A stretch of 64,000 bases of DNA from Gemmatimonadota bacterium (GTDB lineage: Bacteria > Gemmatimonadota > Gemmatimonadetes > Longimicrobiales > Gaopeijiaceae): contig JBBEBG010000016.1 in NCBI GenBank assembly GCA_040882465.1, forward strand, positions 1-64,000, given 5' to 3'. A model generated the notes under the pieces. It made no database searches and was not told where the DNA came from. It worked only from the letters and a program-made list of their open reading frames with translations. Both the position numbers and the translations under genes were made by a program. Position 1 is the first letter of the stretch. The number at the start of each line of letters is the position of its first letter. Positions 10,713 to 18,982 of this stretch are shown here, in pieces.

Positions 10713-11620
10713 GGGCCCACCTCGGCGCGGACCGGCCGGTTCGCACCGGAGCCGGAGGCGGCGCCTCGCTCGGGAGCCGCGGACGTCTCGAACCAGCGGC
10801 GAGGGGAGCGCGGAAAGGTGTGGACGCTTTGGGGCGCGAAGCCGGACACCTCCTCGAAGTACATGTAGTGCGTGACCTCGAGGCGCCGAGCGCCGACGGA
10901 CAGGAGATTGAAGGTGTTTTTGGCCCGTTCCCGCGCCCTTCCCCGCCGAGAAGTCGTCGTTCCACTTTGCACGATGACGATCCCACGGTCCCGGTCCACC
11001 CCCGGATACACGTCGAGGGAGTTTCCGATATAGGCCCGGTGGAGATGCCCACCCAGGACGAGCTCCACCCCCATCGCTTCAAGGGCATCGAGAATCTCCC
11101 GTCCGCCGGGAAGGGGGCGGTCCCCTTCGTAATCAGGCGCCGGCGCGAGATGGTGATGGGTCACCAGAACCTTCAGATCATCCGGCGTGGCTCTTTCGAA
11201 GGCCTTGCGGGCAAATTCGAGCTGCGCGAGGCGGATTCTCCCGTTCACGATCGCACGGTGGGGTGCCGCCGAATTGAGGCTCACGACCGTCGCCCCCGGA
11301 ATCCGGGTCACCGCATCCAACTCGTCCGCGATATGCTCGCGATAGTTGCGGTAGGGCGCCAAAAGCCGCTCGAAGACGCGATAAAGGGGGACATCGTGAT
11401 TTCCCGGAGTCACCACGACGGGGACCCGGGGAAGCCGATCGAGATAGGCGCGCGCCTCCTCGTATTCCCGGACCTTCGCGCGCTGGGTGAAGTCGCCCGA
11501 AAGCACGATGAGGTCGGGCGCGAGCGCCTGGGCGGAGGCGAGGAAGGCTTCGGCTGCCACGGGGTCGTGGGGCTTCCCGAAGTGGAGGTCCGAGCCGTGT
11601 ACGACGGTCACCTCGCTCAT
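10709..11620 (-). CDS. Calcineurin-like metallophosphoesterase
   Basis: A 303-residue metal-dependent phosphoesterase. The metal-site motifs are all present and in order: SDLHFG near the N-terminus, GDFTQR, GNHD, a histidine-rich VTHHHLAP, and GGHLHRAY. The substrate cannot be told from the sequence; relatives hydrolyse cyclic nucleotides, UDP-diacylglucosamine or protein phosphate. There is no signal peptide, so it is probably cytoplasmic. It sits 6 bases after tsaD and overlaps the barrel gene start by ATGA. An LpxH-like role in lipid A synthesis is possible given the envelope neighbours, but the sequence is not close enough to LpxH for me to name it. Confidence 0.88.
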   Translation of the reverse strand: MSEVTVVHGSDLHFGKPHDPVAAEAFLASAQALAPDLIVLSGDFTQRAKVREYEEARAYLDRLPRVPVVVTPGNHDVPLYRVFERLLAPYRNYREHIADELDAVTRIPGATVVSLNSAAPHRAIVNGRIRLAQLEFARKAFERATPDDLKVLVTHHHLAPAPDYEGDRPLPGGREILDALEAMGVELVLGGHLHRAYIGNSLDVYPGVDRDRGIVIVQSGTTTSRRGRARERAKNTFNLLSVGARRLEVTHYMYFEEVSGFAPQSVHTFPRSPRRWFETSAAPERGAASGSGANRPVRAEVGP

Positions 11621-11626
11621 CCGGGC

Positions 11627-12667
11627 TTACTCCATCCCAGGGAAGGGGAGAGACGCGTCGGCACAGAGGTCCCACCCGGCGGTGTTCCCGGCCGCGAGGT
11701 GAAAGGCGGCGGCCCGCGCGACCATCGCACCGTTGTCCAGCGAGAGGCGTGGCGTGGCGTGGAAAACCCGCCCGGACTCTCCGAGCCTCGCCACCATCTG
11801 TTCGCGGAGCCTCCGGTTCGCGGAGACCCCGCCGCCGAGGAGGACGCGACGGCATCCGGTCGCCTCGACGGCTCGCAAGGTCTTCGACACGAGAGTGTCC
11901 ACGACCGCCTCCTGGAATCCGGCGGCGAGGTCCGCGCGCGCTCCCCCGAACGCCGCCTCTTCCCGCGTCGCCTGTACCTGGATCGCGACCGCCGTCTTGA
12001 GCCCCGAGAAGGAGACGTCGAAGAAGGCGGGATCCTCGGGCGACTGGTCGCTTCGAAGCATGGGACGGGGGAAGTCGTAGCGTTCCCCGTCCCCCTCGAG
12101 CGCGAGGGCTTCGACCCGCGGCCCGCCAGGGTATGGGAGCTCGAGGAGCTTGGCCACCTTGTCGAAGGCCTCGCCGGCCGCGTCGTCCCTCGTCTCGCCG
12201 AGAAGTCGGTACCGGCCCCACCCCTCCGCGTGGATCAGAAGCGTGTGGCCGCCGGACACTAGGAGGGCAACGAAAGGGGGCTGGGCCTCGGGGTCTTCCA
12301 GCGAGGGCGCGAAGAGGTGCGCCTCCATGTGGTGGACGGCGACAAGCGGCTTCCCGAGGGCGAATGCGGCGGCCTTCGCCCAGCAAACCCCAACGAGAAG
12401 CGCCCCGATGAGGCCGGGACCGGCGGTGACCCCGATGGCGTCCACGTCGGAAAGGGCGATTCCCCCCTCACGCAGAGCTCCTTCGACGACGTCGTCGAGG
12501 ACCGCGAGATGCGCGCGCGCGGCGAGCTCGGGGACGACGCCGCCATAAAGCGCGTGGACATCCTGGGAGAGGATCAGGTGAGCGAGGAGGTCGGAATCGC
12601 CGCAAAGGAGAGCCGCGGATGTCTCGTCACACGAAGTCTCGATCCCGAGGACCACCGGGTCGGTCAC
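11627..12667 (-). CDS. tsaD: tRNA N6-threonylcarbamoyladenosine transferase TsaD
   Basis: It transfers the threonylcarbamoyl group from TC-AMP to A37 of ANN-decoding tRNAs, together with TsaB and TsaE in the cytoplasm. The 346 residues match family length. Visible motifs are GIETSCDET at the N-terminus, the metal-binding HHMEAHLF, LLVSGGHTLL, the GEAFDKVAKLL segment and LGGGVSANRRLR. The start is GTG at 12667, giving a GTGA overlap with the stop of the YbbR gene. TsaB and TsaE are not in this window. Confidence 0.96.
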   Translation of the reverse strand: MTDPVVLGIETSCDETSAALLCGDSDLLAHLILSQDVHALYGGVVPELAARAHLAVLDDVVEGALREGGIALSDVDAIGVTAGPGLIGALLVGVCWAKAAAFALGKPLVAVHHMEAHLFAPSLEDPEAQPPFVALLVSGGHTLLIHAEGWGRYRLLGETRDDAAGEAFDKVAKLLELPYPGGPRVEALALEGDGERYDFPRPMLRSDQSPEDPAFFDVSFSGLKTAVAIQVQATREEAAFGGARADLAAGFQEAVVDTLVSKTLRAVEATGCRRVLLGGGVSANRRLREQMVARLGESGRVFHATPRLSLDNGAMVARAAAFHLAAGNTAGWDLCADASLPFPGME

Positions 12668-13626
12668 GGGGCGTCTTGACTCCTGTTCCGGACCACGGCG
12701 GTCGTCACTCGGAGCTCACCCTCGAGGAGCGAGGGAAGCCCGGTGAGGACGAGGGGAAACTCTCCTTCCTGTCCGGCTCCGGGAAGAGATCCCGCCTCGA
12801 CCTGAACGACAAAACGAAGGGTGGTCGGATCGGCCCGCTCGACGACCGACCGCGCCCCGCGCAGGACCACGGCACCAGTTGCGGGACGGAGCGTAAGCGC
12901 CGGGTTGCCGGCGAGAGATTCCGGAAGAACGATCGGAATGCCGCTCACCATCCGCTCGGTGCGGTCTTCGACCCGGAACTCCGCTTGAAGCTTCATCGGC
13001 TGGACCTGGAGCCCCTCGAGCCCCGCCGGATTCACCTCCACGGGGAAACTTCCGGAAGCCGTGACGGACCCGAGATTCATGGGGAGGAGAGAGATCGAAT
13101 CCACCAGCGCTAGACGGCTCCGCGGACCCGAGACCCGGACCGATCCGGGCTCGAGCCGCGGGAGCGCCGCGAGGGCGAGGTGATCCGGGAGCTCTCCTTC
13201 CCAGCGTGGGACCGCGGGACGTTCGGCCCTCTCCACAGGTTCGAGCGAGATCCGCACCGAAGAGGGTTGGATGTCCTCGGCGATGACATCCGGCCGGTCC
13301 TGGATGCGCACCCACGAGGTCCGGAGGACGACGACGGTGTCTCCGGACGTGACATCCTCTAGCGGAATCACGATGGCGGGACGCTCCAGGGCCATGCTGA
13401 TCAGCTCTCGGGAGGGACCTCCGAAACGCACGGTGACGGTCGTGGGCGTGGGATCGCCCATGAGCGCCCACTGCGGATCCAGGAGGTCCACGCGGACGGG
13501 GACGCCCGGAAGCTCCTGGCGGTTCGGGGCTTCAGCCCGGACCGCGACCCAGAGGAGGAGCGCGATCCCGAAAGCCGAGACCTTGAGCGACCAGTTTCTT
13601 GAGAAGAAGCCCGAGAACGAAGGCAT
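12664..13626 (-). CDS. YbbR-domain membrane-anchored protein
   Basis: A 320-residue protein with one N-terminal membrane segment (about residues 15-32, with ALLLWVAVRAE after it) and extracytoplasmic beta-rich YbbR repeats. In Firmicutes, YbbR (CdaR) proteins bind and regulate the diadenylate cyclase CdaA, and the two genes are usually adjacent. Here no cdaA lies next to it: the upstream gene is a TlpA-type thioredoxin and the downstream gene is tsaD (GTGA overlap). Either cdaA is elsewhere or the protein has another role. The family call rests on the N-terminal pattern and the VRF/PVRVDL-type repeats and is fairly secure; the function is not. Confidence 0.8.
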   Translation of the reverse strand: MPSFSGFFSRNWSLKVSAFGIALLLWVAVRAEAPNRQELPGVPVRVDLLDPQWALMGDPTPTTVTVRFGGPSRELISMALERPAIVIPLEDVTSGDTVVVLRTSWVRIQDRPDVIAEDIQPSSVRISLEPVERAERPAVPRWEGELPDHLALAALPRLEPGSVRVSGPRSRLALVDSISLLPMNLGSVTASGSFPVEVNPAGLEGLQVQPMKLQAEFRVEDRTERMVSGIPIVLPESLAGNPALTLRPATGAVVLRGARSVVERADPTTLRFVVQVEAGSLPGAGQEGEFPLVLTGLPSLLEGELRVTTAVVRNRSQDAP

Positions 13627-13630
13627 CCGT

Positions 13631-14200
13631 CTAGTCCCCTTCGTCCATGAGACGCCGGATCTCCTCGATCCAGGCGGGAGTGTCCCACTCCGTCCCCCCG
13701 GAGACCTTGCGGTGCACGATTCCGTCCCTACGAATCAGAAACGATTCGGGGAGTGCCGTCGTCTTATAGGTGTACCGGATCTCTCCCCCGGGATCGTGAA
13801 GGATCGGAAAGGTCAACCCGAAGGATCGGACGAACTCTCCGACGTTCCCTCCGATCTTTCCATCGGGGTCTGCCTGCCCCAGCGTGGCGTCCACGCTCAC
13901 CGCCACGATTTCGAAGGGCTCCCCCTGGAGCGCCTCGTAGAGGCGCTGCATCGAGGGAAGTTCTTCGATGCACGGGGGGCACCAAGTCGCCCAGATGTTC
14001 AGGAGGACGACCTTGTCGCCGAAGTCCTCGAGCGAGCGGGGCTGCCCGTCGAGGGTGTTCGCGGTGAAGGCCGGTGCTTCAGACCCGCCGACGATCGGGC
14101 GAAACGCGGGATTGTCGCGCAGAAGCCACGCCGCGATCACGACCGCGAGCCCACCGGCGGCGGCGATGAGGTAGGCAAGATTGGATGACTTCTTCCGCAT
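13631..14200 (-). CDS. TlpA-like membrane-anchored thioredoxin
   Basis: A 189-residue thiol-disulfide oxidoreductase anchored by an N-terminal segment (about residues 8-26) so that the catalytic domain faces the periplasm. The redox motif WCPPC lies in WATWCPPCIEEL, as in TlpA/ResA proteins that reduce apocytochrome c or other exported thiols. The cis-proline region and the C-terminal strand with SFLIRRDG are also present. The gene ends 4 bases before the YbbR gene and is 92 bases downstream of the PASTA gene. Several exported c-type cytochromes lie elsewhere in the window, so a role in cytochrome maturation is plausible, but this is inference. Confidence 0.9.
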   Translation of the reverse strand: MRKKSSNLAYLIAAAGGLAVVIAAWLLRDNPAFRPIVGGSEAPAFTANTLDGQPRSLEDFGDKVVLLNIWATWCPPCIEELPSMQRLYEALQGEPFEIVAVSVDATLGQADPDGKIGGNVGEFVRSFGLTFPILHDPGGEIRYTYKTTALPESFLIRRDGIVHRKVSGGTEWDTPAWIEEIRRLMDEGD

Positions 14201-14292
14201 GACGCCTCGTCATCTGCGAGTCGGGCGCGACCCGCCCCCGTACGTGGGCGCGTTTCTCGATGGAGCCGCCGTGCCGCCCGTCCTCACGGTCC

Positions 14293-15108
14293 TTAGAAAA
14301 AGCCCCGGCCAATCACGAGCCGCACCTCGGTTCCCACAGGAATCAGGGAATCCGCCGGGGGAAAGTGTTCGAGCACTTCGCCCTGGTTGAATCCGAACCG
14401 AAACCGCGTTTCGACCTCGCCTAGGACCAAACCGAGCGAATCGAGCACGACGCGGGCCCGCTCATCCTGCACTCCGGCCAGGTTCGGCATCGCGATAAGC
14501 GGCGGGCCCAGGCTCACCGTAAGCCGCACTTCGGAAGGGAGCGCCAACTCCGTTCCAGCGGCAGGAACGGTCGCGACGATTCGTCCCCCGGGAAGCTCCG
14601 CCTCGACCGAGTCCACGGCCACCATGAAGCCGGTGGTCCGGAGCACGGTCAGCGCCCGGTCCGCTCTCAGGCGGGTGACATCCGGAATGACCCTGCGCTC
14701 CGGTCCCAGGCTCACCGTCAACTCGATCGTTCCGCCAGGGAGGGCGAGCTGTCCCGGAAGTGGGCTCTGCCCGAGGATCGTGCCACCCGGGACCTCCGGG
14801 TGTTGGATCGAGTCTACGGCGCCCACCTGCAACCCCCGCTCCCGCACGATTGTTTCCGCTTCCGCGATCGGAAGATCCAGCAAGTCAGGCACTTCGCGGA
14901 AGTCGAGGACCTCCTCCGCGCCTCCGGGGAACATGACCTGGGTCGCGTAAAGATACCCCGATCCCGACCCTGCGAGGAGCACGCCCAGGGCCAGGAGCCC
15001 GAGACGCACACGACGCTCCTCGAGGAGCGCGCGAATGTCGGGAGTACCGTGGCCCTCTCCTCCGCTTCGAGAAGGCCGGCGACGTCGCAACGATCCTCCG
15101 AGCTTCAT
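14293..15108 (-). CDS. PASTA-domain membrane protein without kinase domain
   Basis: A 271-residue protein. The arginine-rich cytoplasmic N-terminus (about 34 residues) leads to one membrane segment (about 35-53). Three PASTA repeats follow in the periplasm, each with the usual pattern of a P-D-V/L start and a VSLGP or VIGRG end. PASTA domains bind peptidoglycan fragments or beta-lactams in Ser/Thr kinases and penicillin-binding proteins; here there is neither a kinase nor a transpeptidase domain. The ATG at 15108 overlaps the rsmB stop (ATGA). A longer in-frame reading to 15264 would run into rsmB and is Arg/Pro/Gly-rich shadow sequence. Function unknown; a cell-wall-binding adaptor is a reasonable guess. 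Confidence 0.85.
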   Translation of the reverse strand: MKLGGSLRRRRPSRSGGEGHGTPDIRALLEERRVRLGLLALGVLLAGSGSGYLYATQVMFPGGAEEVLDFREVPDLLDLPIAEAETIVRERGLQVGAVDSIQHPEVPGGTILGQSPLPGQLALPGGTIELTVSLGPERRVIPDVTRLRADRALTVLRTTGFMVAVDSVEAELPGGRIVATVPAAGTELALPSEVRLTVSLGPPLIAMPNLAGVQDERARVVLDSLGLVLGEVETRFRFGFNQGEVLEHFPPADSLIPVGTEVRLVIGRGFF

Positions 15109-16361
15109 GACTCCTTCCTCAGCCGGGCCGCGAAGGCCCCGTCGGTGCGGTCCCCTCCCGGGAGAACCCGGAGGATTCCAGGGTTGCCGTCGAGCCGAAA
15201 GTCCGGGTGCCCCGACAGGAACGACCGGACGGTTCCCTCGTTTTCCTCTTCCTCGAGCGTGCATGTCGCGTAAACGAGGACGCCGCCCGTGCGCACCGCG
15301 GACGCCGCCCCCTCAAGGATTCGTGCCTGGACTCGTGCCATCTCTTCGGGTGCGTCCGCACCCAGCCGCCACCGCGCGTCCGGGTGGCGGGCGAGCGTCC
15401 CCGTCCCCGTGCAGGGGGCATCCACGAGCGCCATGTCCAACTCTCTAAATGGCGGCGCTTCGGCTCGCGCCACGGCCAGCCGCTCGGGAAGCCCGAGCCT
15501 CCGGAGCGCGTCGCGCATCCTCAGGAGGCGTGCCGGCGACGGATCGGCGCCCACGACGAGGGCGCCCAAATCCATCATCCCAATTCCTTTACCGCCCGGG
15601 GCGGCGCAGAGGTCCGCAACCCGCCATCCCCGCTGGGGAGACGCGAAGCCGACGACGCTGGACGCGGAAGGATCCTGGATGATTCCAGGCGAGGCCGCGA
15701 GGGCGGCCCGGGGATCGGTGCCGCGGGGGAGCCGAAGGGTCCGCGAGCCCTCCGGTCCGGGCTCCGGAGCGATCCCGGCGGCCTCGAGGCGATCTGCGGC
15801 CTCCCGCGGTCCGAGCCCCACGGGCCGAAAAAAGAGCTCCGGAATTCGGTTCCCCGCCTCGACGATCGGGCGCGCCCCCTCGGCCCCGAAACGGGCGACC
15901 CATCGTTCGACGAGCCACCGAGGGTGCGACCCCCAGGTCGAGAGGTTCGCCACCGGGTCCACCGCGAAATCGGGAAATCGCTCGGGTCCGGTTCCCGCCA
16001 GCGCCAGCGCGCGGAGGACGGCGTTTACCAGCCCGGCCCCTTTCGCGCCTCCCACGCTCTTGGCCAACTTCACCGATTCGGAGACCGCCGCGTATGCCGG
16101 GACGGACCCCATTTGAAAAAGCTGGTAAGCGCCGAGGCGAAGGATGCGGAGAAGGGGGGGTGGGACCGAGTCGAGGCCGCGCGTTAGGTGGAGACCCAGG
16201 ATGAAGTCGAGGCGGCCGCGCAGGCGAAGCGTCCCGTACACCGCCTCCTGCACCCACCCGCGCTCGGCTGGGGAGAGCGTCGGGGCCGCGCCTTCCCAGG
16301 CCACGTCGAGCCTCCGCCCCCGCTCGACCTCTTCGAGGAGCGCGAGCGCCCGGGCTCTCAG
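15105..16361 (-). CDS. rsmB: 16S rRNA m5C967 methyltransferase RsmB (Sun/Fmu family), probable CTG start
   Basis: It methylates C967 of 16S rRNA with S-adenosylmethionine. The N-terminal NusB-like RNA-binding domain (ARALALLEEVERG to about residue 130) precedes the Rossmann methyltransferase domain with DLCAAPGGKG, the catalytic-cysteine motif VDAPCTGTG and the second cysteine in VYATCTLEEEENE. The start is odd. The conserved N-terminus begins right at the thiG stop, and upstream to 16450 there is no ATG, GTG or TTG in frame. The best candidate is CTG at 16361-16359, which shares two bases with the thiG TGA (CTGA overlap). The first GTG is at the VAWEG segment, about 20 codons in, and would cut helix 1 of the NusB domain. 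The product from CTG would be 418 residues, a normal length. Confidence 0.9.
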   Translation of the reverse strand: MRARALALLEEVERGRRLDVAWEGAAPTLSPAERGWVQEAVYGTLRLRGRLDFILGLHLTRGLDSVPPPLLRILRLGAYQLFQMGSVPAYAAVSESVKLAKSVGGAKGAGLVNAVLRALALAGTGPERFPDFAVDPVANLSTWGSHPRWLVERWVARFGAEGARPIVEAGNRIPELFFRPVGLGPREAADRLEAAGIAPEPGPEGSRTLRLPRGTDPRAALAASPGIIQDPSASSVVGFASPQRGWRVADLCAAPGGKGIGMMDLGALVVGADPSPARLLRMRDALRRLGLPERLAVARAEAPPFRELDMALVDAPCTGTGTLARHPDARWRLGADAPEEMARVQARILEGAASAVRTGGVLVYATCTLEEEENEGTVRSFLSGHPDFRLDGNPGILRVLPGGDRTDGAFAARLRKES

Positions 16362-17164
16362 TCGAGCATCCCGCGCGTCGGAGAGCTCGGCACCGCGACC
16401 TCGCGCTTCGGCATCCGGCCCGCGAGGTAGGCCAACCGTCCGGCCTCGATCCCGAGGCGCATGGCGCGCGCCATGGCGACGGGGTCGTCGGCCGCCGCGA
16501 TCGCGGTGTTCATGAGCACGCCGTCCACCCCCTGCTCCATCGTCGCGCAGGCGTCCGACGCCGTCCCCACCCCCGCATCCACGATGACGGTCACCCGGAG
16601 GCGCGCCTTGATCTCGCGGATGTAATAAGGGTTGATCAGCCCGAGTCCGCTCCCGATCGGAGAAGCCAGGGGCATCACGGCGACGCATCCAGCATCCTCG
16701 AGCCTCAAGGCGGTGATCAGGTCGTCGTTCGTATATGCGAGGACTCTGAAACCCTCCTCGGCGAGAGTGCGCGCGGCATCGAGGGTCGCGTGGACGTCCG
16801 GGAGGAGCGTCTTTTCGTCTCCTATGACCTCCAGCTTCACCCAGTCATTCAGCCCAGCCGCCCGGCCGAGCCGAGCGTAGCGGACGGCGTCCGCGGCCGT
16901 ATAACACCCGGCCGTGTTCGGAAGGATGAAAAACTCGTCGGGCGAGAGGTGGTGAAGGATGGAGGTATCCTGCGAACGATCGAGCTCGACCCGCCGCACC
17001 GCGACGGTGACCATCTCCGCCCCGCTCGCGCGGATCGCCCGCACCATGATGTCGTTGTCACGGTACTTCCCGGTCCCCACGATCAGGCGCGACGTGAAGT
17101 CCCGATCCGCGATACGGAGGGGTCCGTCCGCCCGGAGCTGCGCTGCCGTCGTCCCTCCGGTCAT
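16358..17164 (-). CDS. thiG: Thiazole synthase ThiG
   Basis: It forms the thiazole phosphate of thiamine from deoxyxylulose phosphate, dehydroglycine and sulfur carried by ThiS. The 268 residues fold as a TIM barrel. The Schiff-base lysine is in VKLEVIGD. The phosphate-binding and family motifs GTGKY, PNTAGCYTA, PLASPIGSG, DAGVGTASDA and GVLMNTAI are all present. The start at 17164 overlaps the thiS stop (ATGA). It is followed by rsmB through a CTGA overlap. ThiF and ThiO/ThiH, needed to load ThiS and supply the glycine imine, are not in this window. Confidence 0.96.
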   Translation of the reverse strand: MTGGTTAAQLRADGPLRIADRDFTSRLIVGTGKYRDNDIMVRAIRASGAEMVTVAVRRVELDRSQDTSILHHLSPDEFFILPNTAGCYTAADAVRYARLGRAAGLNDWVKLEVIGDEKTLLPDVHATLDAARTLAEEGFRVLAYTNDDLITALRLEDAGCVAVMPLASPIGSGLGLINPYYIREIKARLRVTVIVDAGVGTASDACATMEQGVDGVLMNTAIAAADDPVAMARAMRLGIEAGRLAYLAGRMPKREVAVPSSPTRGMLD

Positions 17165-17403
17165 CCGCCCCCCACAAAATGCACGAGCTCGAGCCGGTCC
17201 CCTTCCCGAAGGAGAATATGATCGTAAGTAGCGCGGTCCAGGATCTCCAGGTTGTGCTCCACGACGATCGTCGCGGGAACGAGATCGAGGCTTTCGAGAA
17301 GCCCGCGCACCGTCTCGCCAGCGGGAACGGTCCTGTCGGTCCCGTTCACCCGGAGGCGGATCGTGGCCGGGGCCACCCTCGTTTCCATTCCTTTTGCGCT
17401 CAT
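17161..17403 (-). CDS. thiS: Sulfur carrier protein ThiS
   Basis: An 80-residue ubiquitin-like carrier that donates sulfur to ThiG as a C-terminal thiocarboxylate. The product ends in VHFVGGG, so the required C-terminal Gly-Gly is present, with one extra glycine before it. The beta-grasp pattern (IRLRVNGTDRTVPAG, then VVEHN, then REGDRLELV) is typical. The chosen ATG at 17403 overlaps the thiE/tenI stop (ATGA); an internal ATG at 17388 is a second option. Its position directly before thiG fits the pathway. Confidence 0.93.
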   Translation of the reverse strand: MSAKGMETRVAPATIRLRVNGTDRTVPAGETVRGLLESLDLVPATIVVEHNLEILDRATYDHILLREGDRLELVHFVGGG

Positions 17404-18053
17404 GAACCCTCCTCGGTTCCACCGAGCTCCCGCATGAGCTTCAAAACCGCATTCCGTACTGCGACCGACTCCCAGGCGCTTCGGACCACGGCCACGCCGT
17501 GGGCGCCGGCGCCCAGCACGGCGGGGATCGTTTTCGCGGTGATCCCGCCGATCGCGACGACCGGAATTCCTCGACCTGCCGTCACGATCCGGCCGAGCCC
17601 TTCCGGCCCGATCCCCGACCGCCCCGGGTGCGATGGGGTCGCGAAGACCGGTCCGGCCACAAGGAAGTCGGCGCCGGCACCGGAGACGGCCCCTTCGCCC
17701 GCGCTCCCCGCACCGGGGGCGTCGTGAACCGAGCACCCCAGGAGAGCGCCTGGCCCGAGAATCGCCCGTGCATCCGCGGTCCGAAGGCTGCGTTCGCCGA
17801 GGTGCGCACCATCCGCTTCGAGAACGAGCGCCAGATCTACCCGGTCGTTCACGAGAAAGGTAACTCCCTCTCTTCGTGCCCCGGGCCGTAGTGCACTTCC
17901 GATCTCCCAGAGGCGACGCCCACTCGTCCGTGGTCCCCTCAGGTGGAACGCGGCCCCCCCGCCCGTTGCCGCCATCACTTCCCGGGCCGCGGCGAGGAAC
18001 CCCGGGGAGGCGAGGACCCGGTCGTCCGTCACCAGGTGGAGGCGAGGAATCAG
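17400..18053 (-). CDS. Thiamine-phosphate synthase ThiE or thiazole tautomerase TenI, probable CTG start
   Basis: A TIM-barrel protein of the ThiE/TenI family, about 217 residues from the proposed start. Family marks are RLHLVTD at the first strand, ADGAHLGE, the GPVF segment and VVAIGGIT. ThiE couples the pyrimidine and thiazole moieties, while TenI aromatises the ThiG product. The ThiE-typical aspartate after HLGQ is not seen (HLGERSL), and the GPVFATPSHPG loop is unlike the T-x-T-K loop common in ThiE. Together with the position before thiS-thiG, this leaves TenI open. The first GTG (18032) falls after the first strand and would remove it. A CTG at 18053-18051 overlaps the fmt stop (CTGA) and restores IPRLHLVTD, so I extend the gene to it. 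Confidence 0.82.
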   Translation of the reverse strand: MIPRLHLVTDDRVLASPGFLAAAREVMAATGGGAAFHLRGPRTSGRRLWEIGSALRPGARREGVTFLVNDRVDLALVLEADGAHLGERSLRTADARAILGPGALLGCSVHDAPGAGSAGEGAVSGAGADFLVAGPVFATPSHPGRSGIGPEGLGRIVTAGRGIPVVAIGGITAKTIPAVLGAGAHGVAVVRSAWESVAVRNAVLKLMRELGGTEEGS

Positions 18054-18982
18054 AGGAAAGTGTCCCCGACGAGAGCGCCTCCCCCGCGGAGCCAGTCCAC
18101 CGCCTTCATCTGGCGCTTCCCGGACGGCTGCACCTCACCGATCCGAACCGCTCCTTGCCCCGCCCGGACCAGGAGCCCCTCGGCGGGATCCGCGACGAGG
18201 ATCTCTCCTTCGGCGGCCTCCCTCCCGGCCTCCACTACCGCCGGCCGGAAGAGCTTGATCGCCTCGCCGTCGAGGGTGGTCCAGGCTCCCGGAATCCTGT
18301 CCATTCCCCGAACATGCCGCGCAATTTCCACTGCGGTGCGGCGCCAATCTACCCGCGCCCCGTCGCGGTCGAGCTTCGGCGCGTAGGTCGCACGCGCATG
18401 GTCCTGCTCCCGAGGCTTCACCATTCCCGCCTCGAGGAGTCCGAGCGCTTCAACCAGTGCCTCGGCGCCAAGCTCGGAAAGGCGCGCATAAAGGACGGAA
18501 GCGGTGTCGTCGGGGGCGATCGGAACCTCTCGCTGGAGGAGGATCGGTCCCTCGTCCATCCCCGCCGTCATCCGCATGATCGTGATTCCGGTGGTCTCGT
18601 AACCCCGAGCGATCGCCCAGTTCACCGGCGCCGCTCCCCGCAGTTCGGGAAGGAGCGAAGCGTGGACATTCCAGGACGCGAGCTCTGGGAGTTCGAGCAC
18701 TTCCGGGACGAGGATGTGGCCGTAAGCCACGACGATCGAGATCTGTGGATCGAGGAGCCTGAGGGCGTTCAGGAAAGCCTCTCCCCGCGGGTGCTCGGGA
18801 GTGAGGACCGGGAGCCCTTCCTCGAGGGCGGCCTTCTTCACGGGCGAAGCCCGCAGCCGGCGCCCCCGACCCGCCGGACGGTCGGGCCGGGTCACCACGC
18901 CGACGACGTCGTGTCCCTCCCCGATCAGGGCTCCGAGAGAGGGGATGGCGAAGTCCGGAGTGCCCCAGAAGAGCACCCTCAC
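18050..18982 (-). CDS. fmt: Methionyl-tRNA formyltransferase
   Basis: It formylates initiator Met-tRNA using 10-formyltetrahydrofolate. The 310 residues contain the N-terminal hydrolase-like fold starting MRVLFWGTPDFA, the folate and catalytic region with NVHASLLPELRGAAPV, and a C-terminal OB-like domain. The catalytic Asn, His and Asp pattern (NVHASLLP, then MTAGMDEGPI) is complete. The ATG overlaps the def stop (ATGA), the classical def-fmt pair, which links formylation and deformylation of nascent proteins. Confidence 0.96.
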   Translation of the reverse strand: MRVLFWGTPDFAIPSLGALIGEGHDVVGVVTRPDRPAGRGRRLRASPVKKAALEEGLPVLTPEHPRGEAFLNALRLLDPQISIVVAYGHILVPEVLELPELASWNVHASLLPELRGAAPVNWAIARGYETTGITIMRMTAGMDEGPILLQREVPIAPDDTASVLYARLSELGAEALVEALGLLEAGMVKPREQDHARATYAPKLDRDGARVDWRRTAVEIARHVRGMDRIPGAWTTLDGEAIKLFRPAVVEAGREAAEGEILVADPAEGLLVRAGQGAVRIGEVQPSGKRQMKAVDWLRGGGALVGDTFL

